Part shown: in pieces, positions 1 through 11,129 of the stretch | Position numbering within the stretch: position 1 is the first letter of the stretch | How the letters are laid out: each line of letters starts with the position of its first letter | NCBI GenBank assembly: GCA_032622095.1 | Contig: CP136067.1 | Coordinates: 96,958,707 to 97,022,706, forward strand | Direction of reading: 5' to 3' | From: Siphonodentalium dalli | Lineage: Eukaryota > Mollusca > Scaphopoda > Gadilida > Siphonodentaliidae | DNA: 64,000 nucleotides | The notes under the pieces: generated by a model | The model's input: only the letters and a program-made list of their open reading frames with translations | Database searches by the model: none | Told to the model about the DNA's origin: nothing | Translations under genes and position numbers: made by a program

Positions 1-507
1 AGCGATGAATTCACATTAACTATTTCGTAATGGTGGTATAGAATCTGGTGGCGTTCGTTGTTGTCCTGGTGATAACATAATTTAAATTGGAGATGCCGAT
101 TCTGACATGTATATCTTTGCCGTATTAAGGTTGCGACGTTGTGTTACAATAGCCGTTCGCATGTTCATTCACATGCACACACGTTATGGCTGAATTGGTC
201 ATTGTCGCATAGGTTCGTTCAATAAGACACGCATGATCTCATAAACGTGCACAAAGACACATGGATCTAAATGTGCTGTCACCAAGCATATCAAAGAGTA
301 GGAACTGCAGTTTCTGTTCAATTCAAAGGGAATGCCCATTCAAATTGCGTTGAAATTCTACTCCAAACTACTTGTTCTAATAATAATTAACAGACAATTA
401 TTCTAAAATCGAGTTTTTTATGAGATTTTGAGATGCTGGGTGAATTGTTGCACATTTTGGGACATTATGGGTGTAATTTGGCACGTTTGAGACATACTGG
501 GTGTCTT
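1..507. other. Non-coding, nothing recognised
   Basis: No open frame resembling a gene, no clear repeat and no RNA gene is seen. It probably lies downstream (3') of the degraded GPCR relic that follows on the minus strand. Confidence 0.4.
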
Positions 508-774
508 TTACACGACCCCATGCGACAATGGCCAATTTAGCCATATTATGGGTAGTTCACATGCTAACGCCAGGCTTGAATTGCGATACTGTGGCCGAAC
601 ATTAGTAATAGATGCGAATATTGTCACTGGCAAAGCGGAAAACAGCACATGCAATAGTGATAACACGCCCATATGGAGCCTCACACGACAGTCATCGGTA
701 CATTTTTCTCTGTATCTGGGCTCCATAAAGGTTTGAATGTTAACTATGAATTTGTGAACATCTCTATTGTTCAA
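508..774 (-). pseudogene. GPCR relic, TM6 to start of TM7 only
   Basis: The minus-strand reading contains ALPVTIFASITNV, RPQYRNSSLALA and CELPI. These align with TLPATIIAAVINV, WPQFRNSSLMFA and HELSI of the neighbouring receptor at 771-1892. Only TM6, extracellular loop 3 and the start of TM7 remain; TM1-TM5, the TM7 signature and the C-tail are absent. The bases around 735-840 match the 3' region shared by the other receptors (GTTTGTGAAC...GTTCAAAC and GGAGATGAAGATTCCGAGACG). I read this as the truncated oldest member of the tandem array. The homologous stretch is about 540-700; the rest of the open frame is probably fortuitous. Confidence 0.7.
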
Positions 775-1892
775 ACAGGAGATGAAGATTCCGAGACGTG
801 TATCATGGTTGTATTCAAGCTGTGACGCTGTGACTCACTAACCATCCCACTGCACGTGCGTCTGTTTAACTGTTCCTTCTTTGCACTTCGTCGAATACAG
901 GACGACATCATTTCGATGAGTTCCTTCCTGAATTTCGTGCCCGTGAGACAGTACAAATAAAAGTTAGAAGCATTGTTGCAATTCATCAATTGTATGGATA
1001 ATTCATGAGCAAACATCAGACTGGAGTTGCGAAACTGTGGCCAAACATTAATAACAGCTGCGATTATCGTCGCTGGTAAAGTGTAAACGGCATATGCAAT
1101 GGTAAGAACCAACAGTAACTTTGTTAGTTCTGGTGATCTCCGATTTACTCGGGTCTTTTTTGTGACCTCGTCTTTGTTATAGATATTCATGGTTTTTATA
1201 TTGCGCCTTGTTTCCAAAATTATAACTAAATTCCCGGCCATAATAAACGAGAAGGGAATAATTGAAAAAACAGCCACATCAATCCAAATCCAGATGTTCT
1301 TGTAGAAGTATTCATAATCCACAGAATTCTTTGGCTCGCAACCTCCTGTATCCGACAACTGAAATCCATATAGTATGTTATAATCCAGCGCGATGAGACA
1401 TATCCCGATCACAACCAATGTTGCCACAGCCTTCTTCTTCGTTCCATTCCATGAGTGTGGGAATCGAATGGAAAGAGCTCTTTCAATAGTGATTGAAACG
1501 AGTATCCACCCTGAATAATGGGTGAAGAAAAATACAAAAAATTGAGTAGTTTTACACACATAGCTTGAAGTTTTCCTGATATCAATATCCCATTCAGCAA
1601 TACACCAAAAACAGATTGCTATTACAAGCGACAAGGAATCAACTACGGCCAGAGTAATCAAATACACAGACATTGTTCCATTTGCCATCTTTTTTCGAAC
1701 GAACACAAGAATTGAGAGAACGTTTCCTGTTAGACCGAGTGCTATGATTATAGGAGGGATAATAATCCATGTCCATTTTCGGATTGCCATTTCAACCGAA
1801 TTATCTTGATCAGTACTGTTACCACGTATTGTGATTTCTGTAGTTAGTATCCTATCCGATCCATATGTAATATACGTTGAATTGTTCGCCAT
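771..1892 (-). CDS. Rhodopsin-class GPCR, orphan peptide-receptor-like (array member 1)
   Basis: A seven-transmembrane, G-protein-coupled receptor of the plasma membrane, 373 residues, single exon. The frame is open upstream to 2147, but MANNSTYIT at 1892 matches the starts of the other array members, so I begin there. The N-terminus carries N-glycosylation sequons at N3/N4 and N25. TM1 spans about 42-65 (LTGNVLS, N57), TM2 about 75-98 (LAVVDSL, D85), and C113 and C185 form the expected TM3-loop 2 disulphide. The DRY motif is replaced by ERA (137-139). TM6 has YTLP (P273). The TM7 NPxxY region is NASNFYLYCLTG (307-318), which lacks the proline. The C-tail is longer than in its neighbours (about 40 residues after CIRR). 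The loops and tail are basic, as expected on the cytoplasmic side. Lineage-expanded invertebrate receptors described as FMRFamide- or TRH-receptor-like look like this. The ligand is unknown, and ERA in place of DRY may alter coupling. Confidence 0.88.
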   Translation of the reverse strand: MANNSTYITYGSDRILTTEITIRGNSTDQDNSVEMAIRKWTWIIIPPIIIALGLTGNVLSILVFVRKKMANGTMSVYLITLAVVDSLSLVIAICFWCIAEWDIDIRKTSSYVCKTTQFFVFFFTHYSGWILVSITIERALSIRFPHSWNGTKKKAVATLVVIGICLIALDYNILYGFQLSDTGGCEPKNSVDYEYFYKNIWIWIDVAVFSIIPFSFIMAGNLVIILETRRNIKTMNIYNKDEVTKKTRVNRRSPELTKLLLVLTIAYAVYTLPATIIAAVINVWPQFRNSSLMFAHELSIQLMNCNNASNFYLYCLTGTKFRKELIEMMSSCIRRSAKKEQLNRRTCSGMVSESQRHSLNTTMIHVSESSSPV

Positions 1893-2054
1893 TTTCTGCG
1901 TCCTGTGCGTACGAATATCACAACGTATATATATATTCAGCAAGAAACGGAGGGATCCGGCTCGGAAATGTCCAATGAATTGTTGAAACTCAAGTTCACA
2001 TTTAACACCGCGATGATCAACGTTTGTTTGGGACAATACTGTGGTACGCTGCCT

Positions 2055-2201
2055 TGTAATGGAAGTCTGATTTGAATACCCAGATGGATAATTCTTTGAT
2101 AACAAGAGGCTAATTTGATAATCAATTCTTAGAGTAGTTTTGTTCAATTATGACATAGCAAGTGGAGCCTAATGCATAAATCATGACGGTAGGGGGTATA
2201 T
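2055..2201 (-). promoter_or_regulatory. Conserved upstream block of GPCR 1
   Basis: This block is shared with 5920-6063, 15425-15570, 21995-22140 and 22885-22995. Read on the minus strand it starts with GATATACCCCC, a TATA-like box. ATTTATGCATTA and TTGATTATCAAATTA follow, both homeodomain/POU-like in composition, then 5'-leader sequence. Conservation across all array members suggests a core promoter plus leader. If transcription starts about 30 nt after the TATA-like box, the leader is about 270 nt. Promoter function is inferred. Confidence 0.55.
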
Positions 2202-2250
2202 CAGGGCCCGTATCCTACGTCATCAATGTAATCTCTAAACCGTATGACCA
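2202..2250. repeat. Single 49-bp satellite unit upstream of GPCR 1
   Basis: TCCTACGTCATCAATG and TAATCTCTAAACC match the monomer expanded about 24-fold at 6064-7255. Here only one unit is present, at the same place relative to the conserved promoter block. It may be the unexpanded ancestral state. Confidence 0.65.
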
Positions 2251-2350
2251 ACTGCTATCTGGAACCCGTGCAGTGGATGAGCTAGATACTTGTTGCAAGG
2301 GTTAATGTACTTTCACGCGAAAGGGATTATTTGTATTTTACAATTCTCTA

Positions 2351-2811
2351 TTAACCCTTTCAGTGCCAGGGGCCGATTTCATCGACCCTAATTTACGGTC
2401 TGTAAAATCGGCCCTAAAAAATAAATTTTTGTTTTGTTTTTGGGTTGAATTTGTTTTGGGTATGCTTAAGCATGCTATAGCGAATTTTGAAACAAACTGG
2501 ATAAAACCTTAGGGACATTTTATAACTCTAAACTGTCACCAAGTATTCATAGTAATAATTTTGATGCCCATGAAAAATGTAAGATTCCCTGGCACTAAAC
2601 CTACAAAATAAGTCTGTTAAAGAATATAAGAAAAAATTATTAAAATTCTAAAAAATAGTAAAAAATAATAACAAATGATGAAAAATTGTTAGGCCAATGC
2701 ATCTCTTATATATGCGAGGCGACCTATGGTCTACTCGCATATATAAGAAAATGCATTGGCACATGGTATATGGGTTGATACAAAAATCGGACCTGGCACT
2801 GAAAGGGTTAA
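2351..2811. mobile_element. TTAA-flanked miniature element, CAGTGCCAGG terminus (subfamily B2)
   Basis: Perfect termini TTAACCCTTTCAGTGCCAGG and its complement CCTGGCACTGAAAGGGTTAA bound a 461-bp AT-rich, non-coding body. TTAA at both ends and the CCCTTT start are the hallmarks of piggyBac-type elements. Near the right end (2692-2763) lies a hairpin with GCCAATGCAT and TATATGCGAG arms, the same module as in the B1 and B3 elements of this window. Confidence 0.75.
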
Positions 2812-4040
2812 ATGGTTGAGGTGTGTTTGATATTGAAAATATGGGCACAATCGATACCTGTGTTTCTTGTAAGTTACAGCTATATATATATGAGTTTATA
2901 ACGATTACTGATTTTTGATTGTGCATTGTGAATCTCCATGGCTCATGTACTAGTTTATATGTGTTTTAAACTTAAACAACTAAAAAAATCCAAACCGCTT
3001 TGTGTTAGAGTCTTGATTGGGTGACGTAGGTTCCTGTCCTTGTATGGTTTGTGCCTCCTTAATTGTAAATGAAAAAGATAAAATTGTGTCCTTCATTGCT
3101 ATTAACAATGATATTAAGTGTGCAAAAATAGAAATCTGTAAAAATTATCACTAAGAAGAACACGGAGAAATATGTCAACATTGTTCTTATTATTCATTAT
3201 TGATAGTTTTCCGATAACGACATTTCAAGTGTTGTGACCATTGTTATGTAAACAAAATTGTTACAGTGATTTGTCCATCATCATCGCTAATTGTGTAGTC
3301 AGTTCACATATTTTAGGAGTGAATATGAGTTTCAACAGTTATCAATGCGTTGGCCTTTTCCAATGTTTGCAGTCATATTTTGATTAAACTTTGGTATCTG
3401 ATTTTACTAATTCCACCGCTTACATAAGTACCAGTCAGAAGAAGTGGTATATTGAGGCGCGCCTTTATTGCGACATTGAGCGCACTTAATTTCGAAAAAG
3501 GTGCGATTATAGTGCAATACCAAACATCTGTCGCGCTTATTATTGCGATATTGAGCGCTAAATATTGCGACATTAAGCGCGCTAAATTTCATTCAGACCC
3601 TATAGTGTTATATTTATATTATATAAATACTGTACATATAGTGTACATATAGCATTTACAACTATAATTATATATAAATCTAAAACGTCTCTATTTATGC
3701 AGTAACCAATATAGAAGTAACAATTTGATTTACATGTCACAATATAATGCCAAGTTTGTTCCTAAATCCCTGCCGGGATTCCAGGTTACCACCTGAAGCC
3801 CATCGAAATGATCACTTAATCCCGGTGCTATAATGGGATTATAATTTATTGTCATTATATGACATCAACGTACAGTGAGTTTTACCGAGTTAGAACCTAC
3901 TCTGATAACGTAATGTATTAAGCTGCATCCCGGAATGAAACATCAATTACGTAAACCTGTTGGTCGTACCATATTTAATTATGTTCAAGTGTATTTACAA
4001 TGATACTTTGACACATTGCTCAGTATTCCTCCTCTATGAA
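2812..4040. other. Intergenic, duplicated GPCR upstream flank plus small repeats
   Basis: About 2930-3110 (TGTGTTAGAGTC, GATTGGGTGACGTAGG) is homologous to about 7300-7480, so the duplication that made receptors 1 and 2 included upstream sequence. At 3451-3595, ATTGCGACATTGAGCGC recurs three times. No gene is seen. Confidence 0.5.
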
Positions 4041-4320
4041 CAACCAGTTCTCCTGAAAATAAGCTAATATTAAACATATTTAAAAAACACAAATAAGTCC
4101 ATATCGGCATTATTTGAATCTAAATTACGCTCTGTACAAACCAAAATCGACATATCGGATATATGCTCTTTATAATGTGTTTTCACTGTGGCCCGCGCCA
4201 TGACACGGAATAACGGATGTACGTCAACTACGGGTTTATATGAAAATTAAATAATTCAATACGAAACTCTTTGTGAATAATATTGATCGATTGTGAACCT
4301 ATTTGCGCGAGGATAAGTTG
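4041..4320. mobile_element. Element C family, non-autonomous, 280 bp
   Basis: One end is CCAGTTCTCCTGAAAATAAGC and the other is GCGCGAGGATAAGTTG, the two termini of the family that also occurs at 27741, 34014, 40368 and 53644. The interior carries the family core, TTTTCACTGTGGCCCGCGCC followed by CGGAATAACGG. It is non-coding. Confidence 0.6.
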
Positions 4321-4686
4321 GTTAGGAATATAGAGTTTTCTCGCGCGGAAGGATTATGTTTTCACTGAAACCAATTAAGCATTTCCGCAGTCGCACTCCC
4401 GACATGTCGCTTGTATCTCACCGGATTATTGTTTGCACAATCTACAAGTTGGCCCGAGATCTCCAAACGTGTAGCTTATGCGCCGTAGAATCACATGACT
4501 CTTCCCGCCAATTGCATATCCATAACAATACCATAGTAACACAAGGTACAAGTTAAACATACATGTGGTCCATCCTTGACGATTACACTATGAGTTTGTG
4601 AACCTCTATATTGTTCAAACGGGAGATGAAGATTCCGAGACGTCTATCATGGTATGGTTGTATTTACGGCGTGATTCTCAGCTATA
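4321..4686. other. Downstream (3') flank of GPCR 2
   Basis: About 4578-4680 matches 735-840 and 19345-19450 (GTTTGTGAAC, GAAGATTCCGAGACG). It is probably the shared 3' untranslated region of the array. Nothing else is recognised. Confidence 0.5.
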
Positions 4687-5739
4687 TTAACGGACCCACT
4701 GCATGTGCGTATCTGAATGTTCCTGGGGTGTATTCCGTCGAACACATTCCGTCATCACTTTTAATTCATTTCTGAATTTTGTGCCTCTCAGACAGTAGAG
4801 GTAAAAGTTTGACGCATTGTTGCATGTCATCAGTATTGTGGATACATTATTAGCTAACGTTAGGCTTGAACTATGCTTGATCTGTGGCCAAACATGAGCT
4901 ATTGCTATGCATACTGTTATTGGTAAAGTATAAACGGCATATGCAATGCTAAGAACTAACAGCAACTTTGTTATTTCTGGTGATCTCCGATTAATTCTGG
5001 TGTCCCTTGTTACATCATCATTGGTATAGATGTTCATGGATTTTCTATTGCGCCTTGTTTCCAAAATGATAGCCACATTTCCTGATACAATGAATGTGAA
5101 AGGGACAATTGAAAAAGCACCCATATTGATCCAACTCCAATAGTTCTGACGGAAGTATCGATAGTCTGCAGAATGATGTGGATTGCAGTCTCCTTCCTCC
5201 GATAACCGAAATCCATATAGTACGTTGGCATTCAGTGCAAATAGACTTATTCCGATTACAACCAGTGTCGTCACTGCCTTCTTCTTCGTGCAATTCCATG
5301 AATGTGGAAATCGAATGGAAATGGCTCTTTCAATAGTGATGGAAACGAGTATCCACCCTGAATAGTCAGTGAGGAACAATATCATGAACGTGATGGTTTT
5401 ACAAGCAATGTTTGAACTCGTCCTTATATCATAGTCAAAGACAGCGGGTAAGGAATAAGTGAGGATCACAATTACTAGTGATAGGGAATCCACTAGCGCC
5501 AGACTGATCAAGTAGACGGACATTGTTCCTTTTGTCATCGTTTTCCGACTGAACACAATAATCGAAAGAACGTTTCCCGTAAGACCAAATATTAAAACAA
5601 TAGGAGGTAAAATAATCCATGCCCATTTTCCAAGTGCGATTTCAACCGAACTATCTGTTGGCTCAGTACTGTCACTAATATACGGGATAGCTGGGATGTT
5701 ATCGGATTCGCTGGTAATATACGTAGAATTGGTCGCCAT
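4687..5739 (-). CDS. Rhodopsin-class GPCR, orphan peptide-receptor-like (array member 2)
   Basis: A 350-residue, single-exon seven-transmembrane receptor, closely related to the gene at 771-1892. It starts MATNSTYIT, matching the array consensus, with a glycosylation sequon at N4. TM1 is about 41-64 with N57 in LTGNVLS; TM2 holds D84 in LALVDSL. C113 and C185 are the conserved disulphide pair. ERA (137-139) stands in the DRY position, YTLP has P273, and the TM7 signature is NASNFYLYCLRG (308-319). The short C-tail after CVRR is NTPQEHSDTHMQWVR. All seven membrane segments are intact with no frame breaks, so it is probably functional. It is preceded by the conserved promoter block (5920-6063), which here directly abuts an expanded satellite array. 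The ligand cannot be inferred. Confidence 0.9.
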   Translation of the reverse strand: MATNSTYITSESDNIPAIPYISDSTEPTDSSVEIALGKWAWIILPPIVLIFGLTGNVLSIIVFSRKTMTKGTMSVYLISLALVDSLSLVIVILTYSLPAVFDYDIRTSSNIACKTITFMILFLTDYSGWILVSITIERAISIRFPHSWNCTKKKAVTTLVVIGISLFALNANVLYGFRLSEEGDCNPHHSADYRYFRQNYWSWINMGAFSIVPFTFIVSGNVAIILETRRNRKSMNIYTNDDVTRDTRINRRSPEITKLLLVLSIAYAVYTLPITVCIAIAHVWPQIKHSSSLTLANNVSTILMTCNNASNFYLYCLRGTKFRNELKVMTECVRRNTPQEHSDTHMQWVR

Positions 5740-5919
5740 ATTATGTGTTCTGCATGTACAAATACCACAACGGCTTGCTATTCAGGAGTTAACACAGGGC
5801 TTCGTGTGGTAAACATCCAATGAATTTTAACACTCAATATACCAGAAAATTAAATTCGCATGCACGTCCGTGACGAACAGATTTGTTTGTGACAAGGACC
5901 TGCTACGCTGACTTGTAAT

Positions 5920-6063
5920 GGAAGTCCAACGTAAATGTGTAGATGGATACTTATTCGATAACAATAGTTTAATTTGATAATCAATTCTTTGAGTAGTTTT
6001 GTTCAATTATGACATCACGGATGGATCCTAGCGCATACATTAATATGACGGTAGGGGGTATAT
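5920..6063 (-). promoter_or_regulatory. Conserved upstream block of GPCR 2
   Basis: It is nearly identical to the block at 2055-2201, including AATTTGATAATCAATTCTT, GTTTTGTTCAATTATGACAT and GGTAGGGGGTATATCAGGGC (plus-strand reading). The TATA-like GATATACCCCC lies about 320 nt upstream of the start codon. The satellite array begins immediately beyond it. Confidence 0.55.
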
Positions 6064-7255
6064 CAGGGCCATTAACCTACGTGACTAATGTAATCTCTTA
6101 ACCATCGGTTCAGAAGTTCAGGACCAGTAACCTACGTCACTAATGTAATCTCTTAACCATCGGTTCAGAAGTTCAGGGTCAGTAACATACGTCTCTTAAC
6201 CATCGCTTCAGACGTTCAGGGCTTGTAACATACGCCACTAATTAATCTCTAAACAATCGCTTCAGACGTTCAGGAACCATACATGTAGTCTCTAAACCAT
6301 CGCTTCATACGTTCAGGGCCAGTAACATGTAACTAATGTCATCTCTAAGCCATCGCTTCAGACGTCCAGGAACTCTAACCATCTCTAAACCATCGCTTCG
6401 GACATCAGGAACTTACGTCATAAATGTCATCTCTAAACCATCGCTTCGACAACGTCCAGGAAGCGACGTCATTAATGTAATATCTAAACCATCGCTTCAG
6501 ACGTTCAGAGACCTATGTCGTTAATATAATCTCTAAACCATCGCTTCAGACTTTCAGAAACCCATGTCCTTAATGTAATATCTAAAAAATCGCTTCAGAC
6601 GTTCATGAGACTACGTCATTAATGTAATCTCTAAACCATCCCTTCAGAGACCTACGTCGTTAATGTAATATCTAAACAATCGCTTCAGACGTTCATGAGC
6701 GGATGTCATTAATGAAAACTCTAAACCAACGCTTCAGACGTTAATGGACACACATCATTAATGTAATCTCTAAATCATCGCTTCAGACATCCACGAATCT
6801 ATGTCATTAATGTAATATATAAACCAAAGGCTTCAGGCGTTCAGGTACCTACATTATTAATGTAATATCTAAACCCTCGCTTCAGCAACCTACGACGTTA
6901 ACATAATCTCTAAACCGTCGCTTCTGACATTCAGGAATCTACGCCATTAATGTAATCTCTAAACCATCGCTTCAGACGTTCAGGATCCAATGTCATTAAT
7001 GTAATCCATAAACCGCCGCTTCAGACGTTCAGGAACCTACGCCATTAATGTAATCTCTAAACAGTCGCTTCAGAAACCTACACCGTTAACGTAATCTCAA
7101 AACCATCGCTTCTGACGTTCAGGAATCTACATCATTAATGTAATCTCTAAACTATCACTTCAGACGTTCAAGAACCTACACCATTAATGTAATCTCTAAA
7201 CTGTCGCTTCACACGTTCAGGAACCTACAATATTAATGTAATCTCTAAACCATTT
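6064..7255. repeat. 49-bp satellite array, about 24 units
   Basis: Diverged tandem copies of a 49-bp unit with core GTAATCTCTAAACCATCGC then TTCAGACGTTCAGGAACC and TACGTCATTAAT. Several units are shortened to about 39 bp. No lasting open frame is present. It starts at the distal edge of the GPCR 2 promoter block. Confidence 0.9.
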
Positions 7256-8644
7256 ATGACGAATACTGACTTTAAAAATGTGACTTGTGAAGTTTCGCAG
7301 ATGATGTACTGGTTTATCCCTCAAACAAACTTATATATGTTTTAATCAAATTTAAAATGCAATCCAATTTATGTTAGAGACTCGATTGGTGACGTAGTTT
7401 CCTGGTCATGTATATGAGTTGTGTCTGTTTGGAAATGAACACACTACAAGTATGCTCGTCAATGCTATTAATATTCGCTGGTTTTTATCCCCTTCTTTTA
7501 CTAGATACTCGTTGGGAACATTTCAGATAAAAAGTTCAACAAACGCTTTTGGAACTTATTATCCGAACATTAACACTAATGCATAGGAATATTCATGTAC
7601 TTGTATTATCTCTATTGCCTGTTGTATCATGAACACCCCCATATGAATAATAGACCATTCATTTAGTTTTAAAACTGAATGGAAAAATCCATTTAGTACA
7701 GAACATGTTAAGGTTTGTCTGCATCTATACGCCTTTCCCTGTGTAAAACTATAATTTAGTTTGAAGTAGACTACTGAGTTTGATGCATGGATAAGGTGTA
7801 TTAGTTAGCAATCTAACATGCATGAGAGCTGGAATGCAATGGTGCTGATACAAAGGAGAGAATCATGTCAAATGTATAACACAGTGGTCACAGCCTGTTC
7901 ATTTATATATCCGTTGCATCAGTTTCAGAGGAAATAACTGCCGAAATAATTGAGACACATTAAATTGACAAATCTTTTATAATATAGTAATATATTGGCA
8001 ATTGGGAGAAAACAGAAAAATATGTTATCACTTAATCATAAGCTGTCAAACCACGGAATACTATAAAACAATTGATTGTCACACACTAGCCTTTAACGCT
8101 AGATCTCGATAACCTAAATTTCTTGATTACTTTCCACTATATACATGCAACCTAATGTGTTTAGGAGAAAAATCCAGAAATAATGTTTTGCAGGAATATG
8201 TACATAAACCTATATCAAAGAACCTAATAAATTCAGCAAGAATAAATAAAAGGGAAATTGGTGAATTTTGTGAAATAAATTTGTGTAACTTACATAATAT
8301 TTGCAATTTGTGATATATCAGGTTGTTTATAACATATTTTCGAGTTATCTACCTCAAAACCTCGCAGATTATCACATTTCCGAGTCTCAATTTTTCCAAA
8401 TTAATTAAAAATCCATATTTTATGGTAAAATTTTTTAATCACTAGACACAAATTCAGGACTTTTTATGTTTTATTAATTTTCTCATTATATTCTGCACAA
8501 AACTGCATTTAGGATAAAAATGACAAAACACAGAAATAATCACAACAGAATGTTTCTTTGCACAAAAAAGTACATACACCTATTAATGCTTTATTTCAGA
8601 CAATTATGTCCATATTAATACACAAATACATACTACAGTTGATT
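7256..8644. other. Intergenic, AT-rich
   Basis: About 7300-7480 is homologous to 2930-3110 (upstream flank of receptor 1). The remainder holds no gene, RNA or repeat that I can identify. Confidence 0.45.
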
Positions 8645-9825
8645 ACGTTAGGATTCTGTTTTTGAGAAGCCATAAATACTCTTAAATAAAATGTGTATCC
8701 GATTGTATGGACTGTGCCAAATTTGCCTTCGACACAGAACTTGCCCGATGAAATGCCATATTAAGGTCATGTAACTCGATACATTGAAATCCATATGCCA
8801 TGTTCTCACAACATATTAAGAATACTAGATCAAATAAATTGTGAGGGAATTTTCAAAACAAAAATTGTGATGAAAATTTAATTATCGCACAATGGATACT
8901 TTGACATATTTGGAAGTTTTTGTCCATTATATAAGAAATGTGCAATGCCAATGATTGTCACTGGATTTCACTCATTTTAAAAGAAAGTGACTCAAAATTT
9001 GAACGTTGAACAAGTGGGCAGGGGAAAGCATAACGACAAAACCTTGAAAAAAAATTCACCGTGAGGCTTAACACTTACCTCTCAGCAGATCACACACAGT
9101 GTTCTTTGAAATGACTGCTGCCTTGTTTGATTATCGGTTTCATTGCTTAGATCTTTTTTGTTGTAACTTGGAAGCAAACTGTTAAATTGATATGTTGGGG
9201 TCGTTTTACATAAATTGGTCATAGCATTCTAAATAAACCTCCAATAAAGTACTACGCTCTTTAGTAATGCAACATTAATCTTCACTAATTGGGATAAGAC
9301 AACCATTTGTCTCAAGTTACGATAATTTGGTGACACGATTTGCTTTTCTGATTTCACCTACCCAATTACCGACGAAAAATACGTTGAATCAAGTGACATT
9401 CGTTCGCATAACCAGTGTGGTGTAAGTTTTCTACACTAAAGTGTTGCAGGAGGAACGTTAAAATAAATTTACACATTAAACACCCGGTGTTGTTTCTATC
9501 TATGTCCCAAAACATTTTATAATGGGCAAAACTCCACAAAGTGGCACTTTTGGAAGAGTAAATAATAAAGAATCAAAGGGCCATAAGTTAATTCTCTTCA
9601 CCAATAGTTTTGGATATTACTTCGCAACTTGTTTAGTCTAGTATACGTCAAAGTTACTAGAAAATCGGGGCATATGATATTAATTTATTGAGTTACATGA
9701 CCTCAGATGTGGCATTTCGTCACGGGAGGTCTGTGTCACAGGAATATATTAGCGTAGTCAATACAACGGGATACACATATACTTTAAGAATATTTTTTTC
9801 TTCTTAATCAAAAATGCACAATGAA
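8645..9825. mobile_element. Long inverted-repeat element, about 1.2 kb
   Basis: The arms at about 8655-8810 and 9665-9815 are inverted copies sharing GTGTATCC, GACACAG, GAAATGCCA, AGGTCATGTAACTC and CATATGCC in mirrored order. Arm identity is moderate. The interior is AT-rich without an open frame. It looks like a decayed non-autonomous DNA transposon; no clear target duplication is found. Confidence 0.5.
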
Positions 9826-9940
9826 ATCATTTTTGTACAGAAGCTGGTGTCAAAATTACTAAAACAATGAAAAAGCCCTTTATTTTTATATAGTATTAAA
9901 AATATTTGAACATCAATAATGCAATTCGACTCATTATGGG

Positions 9941-10275
9941 CAACATATCCTCGTGAAAATAGCTTCATATTGGACGTAAATATTCACATAGGTTCATATT
10001 TGACTGATTTGATTCTGAAGAGATAATATCCGTTATCCGTTGAATGGCGCGGCCGCAGTGAAAACACATTATAAAGAGCGTGAGTCTTGAAAGTCATGGC
10101 GATGAAAAAAGGTGGATTAAATAATGCGTATGGAAATAGTCCCATATTGGACTGTTTTAAAAAACGGGTGTTAGGTTAATATAGAGCGTAATTCAGATTC
10201 AAATAATGTCGATATGGGCTTATTTGTGTTTTGAAATAAGTTGAAATATGAGCTCATTTTCAGGAGAACAGGATG
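9941..10275. mobile_element. Element C family, non-autonomous
   Basis: It starts CAACATATCCTCG and ends TTTTCAGGAGAACAGGATG. It holds the core GGCGCGGCCGCAGTGAAAAC followed by an ATTATAAAGAGCG stretch. No clear target duplication remains. Confidence 0.6.
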
Positions 10276-10364
10276 ACTTAATGCATATATATTAAGAATA
10301 TGTATAGGATGAATAAGTTATTATCTCACTTGAATAAGTTATGATCTTACTTGTGCCCGAGAAT

Positions 10365-10750
10365 GTTTGGATATAGGACCTTCATTTCTGAATTACAAAT
10401 CAAACATGGATATATGACCTTGATTTCAGTTTGTACGGTCTGAATGTCAGGTAAAACATTGACGTGAATATAGAGTGGATATAGGACCTTCATCTCAGTT
10501 CTCGTACGATCTGAACAAATAAAACAAGGATATAGTACCGTCATTTCAGTTTGTACGGTCTGAATAACAAATAAAAGATTGATATAGGACCTTCATATCT
10601 GTTCTGGTACGGTCAGAATGTCAAATGAAACATGGATAAAGGCGCTTCAGATCAGTTTGTATCTGAATATAAAATCAAACAAGGATGTTGAATATAAATT
10701 GTGATGCTCCGAATGTTTGGATATAGGATCTTCACATCAGTTTGCAAGGC
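10365..10750. repeat. Tandem repeat, about 54-bp unit (copy A)
   Basis: Diverged units of GGATATAGGACCTTCATTTC, AGTTTGTACGGTCTGAAT and a variable ATCAAATCAAACAT segment, about seven copies. Two more related units lie at 10990-11120 around GGTCTGAATATCAAATC. Confidence 0.75.
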
Positions 10751-10758
10751 CTATATAT

Positions 10759-10990
10759 GTAGCCTGCCGGTTCTCCTGAAAATAAACTCATATAATTGAA
10801 CACATTGCAAAATACATAAATAAGCTCATATCGGTATTATTTGAACCTAAATCGACTTACCAGATATACATATGTATGTGTTCTCATTGTGTCCCGCGCC
10901 ATAAAACGGAATAACGGATATAAGTCTACTTATTTCAGAATCTAATAAGTCCAATATGAACCTATGTGAATATTCAGGTCAAATATGAAC
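10759..10990. mobile_element. Element C family fragment (copy A)
   Basis: It holds GCCGGTTCTCCTGAAAATAA then the family core TCCCGCGCCATAAAACGGAA. In copy B the same element is interrupted by a foldback insertion at 16465-16778, so this copy is the empty site. Confidence 0.55.
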
Positions 10991-11129
10991 CTATGTCTAT
11001 AAGGTCTGAATATCAAATCAATCATGGATGTGGAATACAGCGTGTGATCGGACAATCATTTCAGTCTGCAAGGTCTGTATATCAAATCAATCATGGATGT
11101 GGAATATATATTGTGATGTCTACGATCAA

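Noticed and set aside
6064-7255. CRISPR-like array
   Set aside because: The spacing is regular but there are no unique spacers. The whole unit is repeated with drift, and the genome is eukaryotic.
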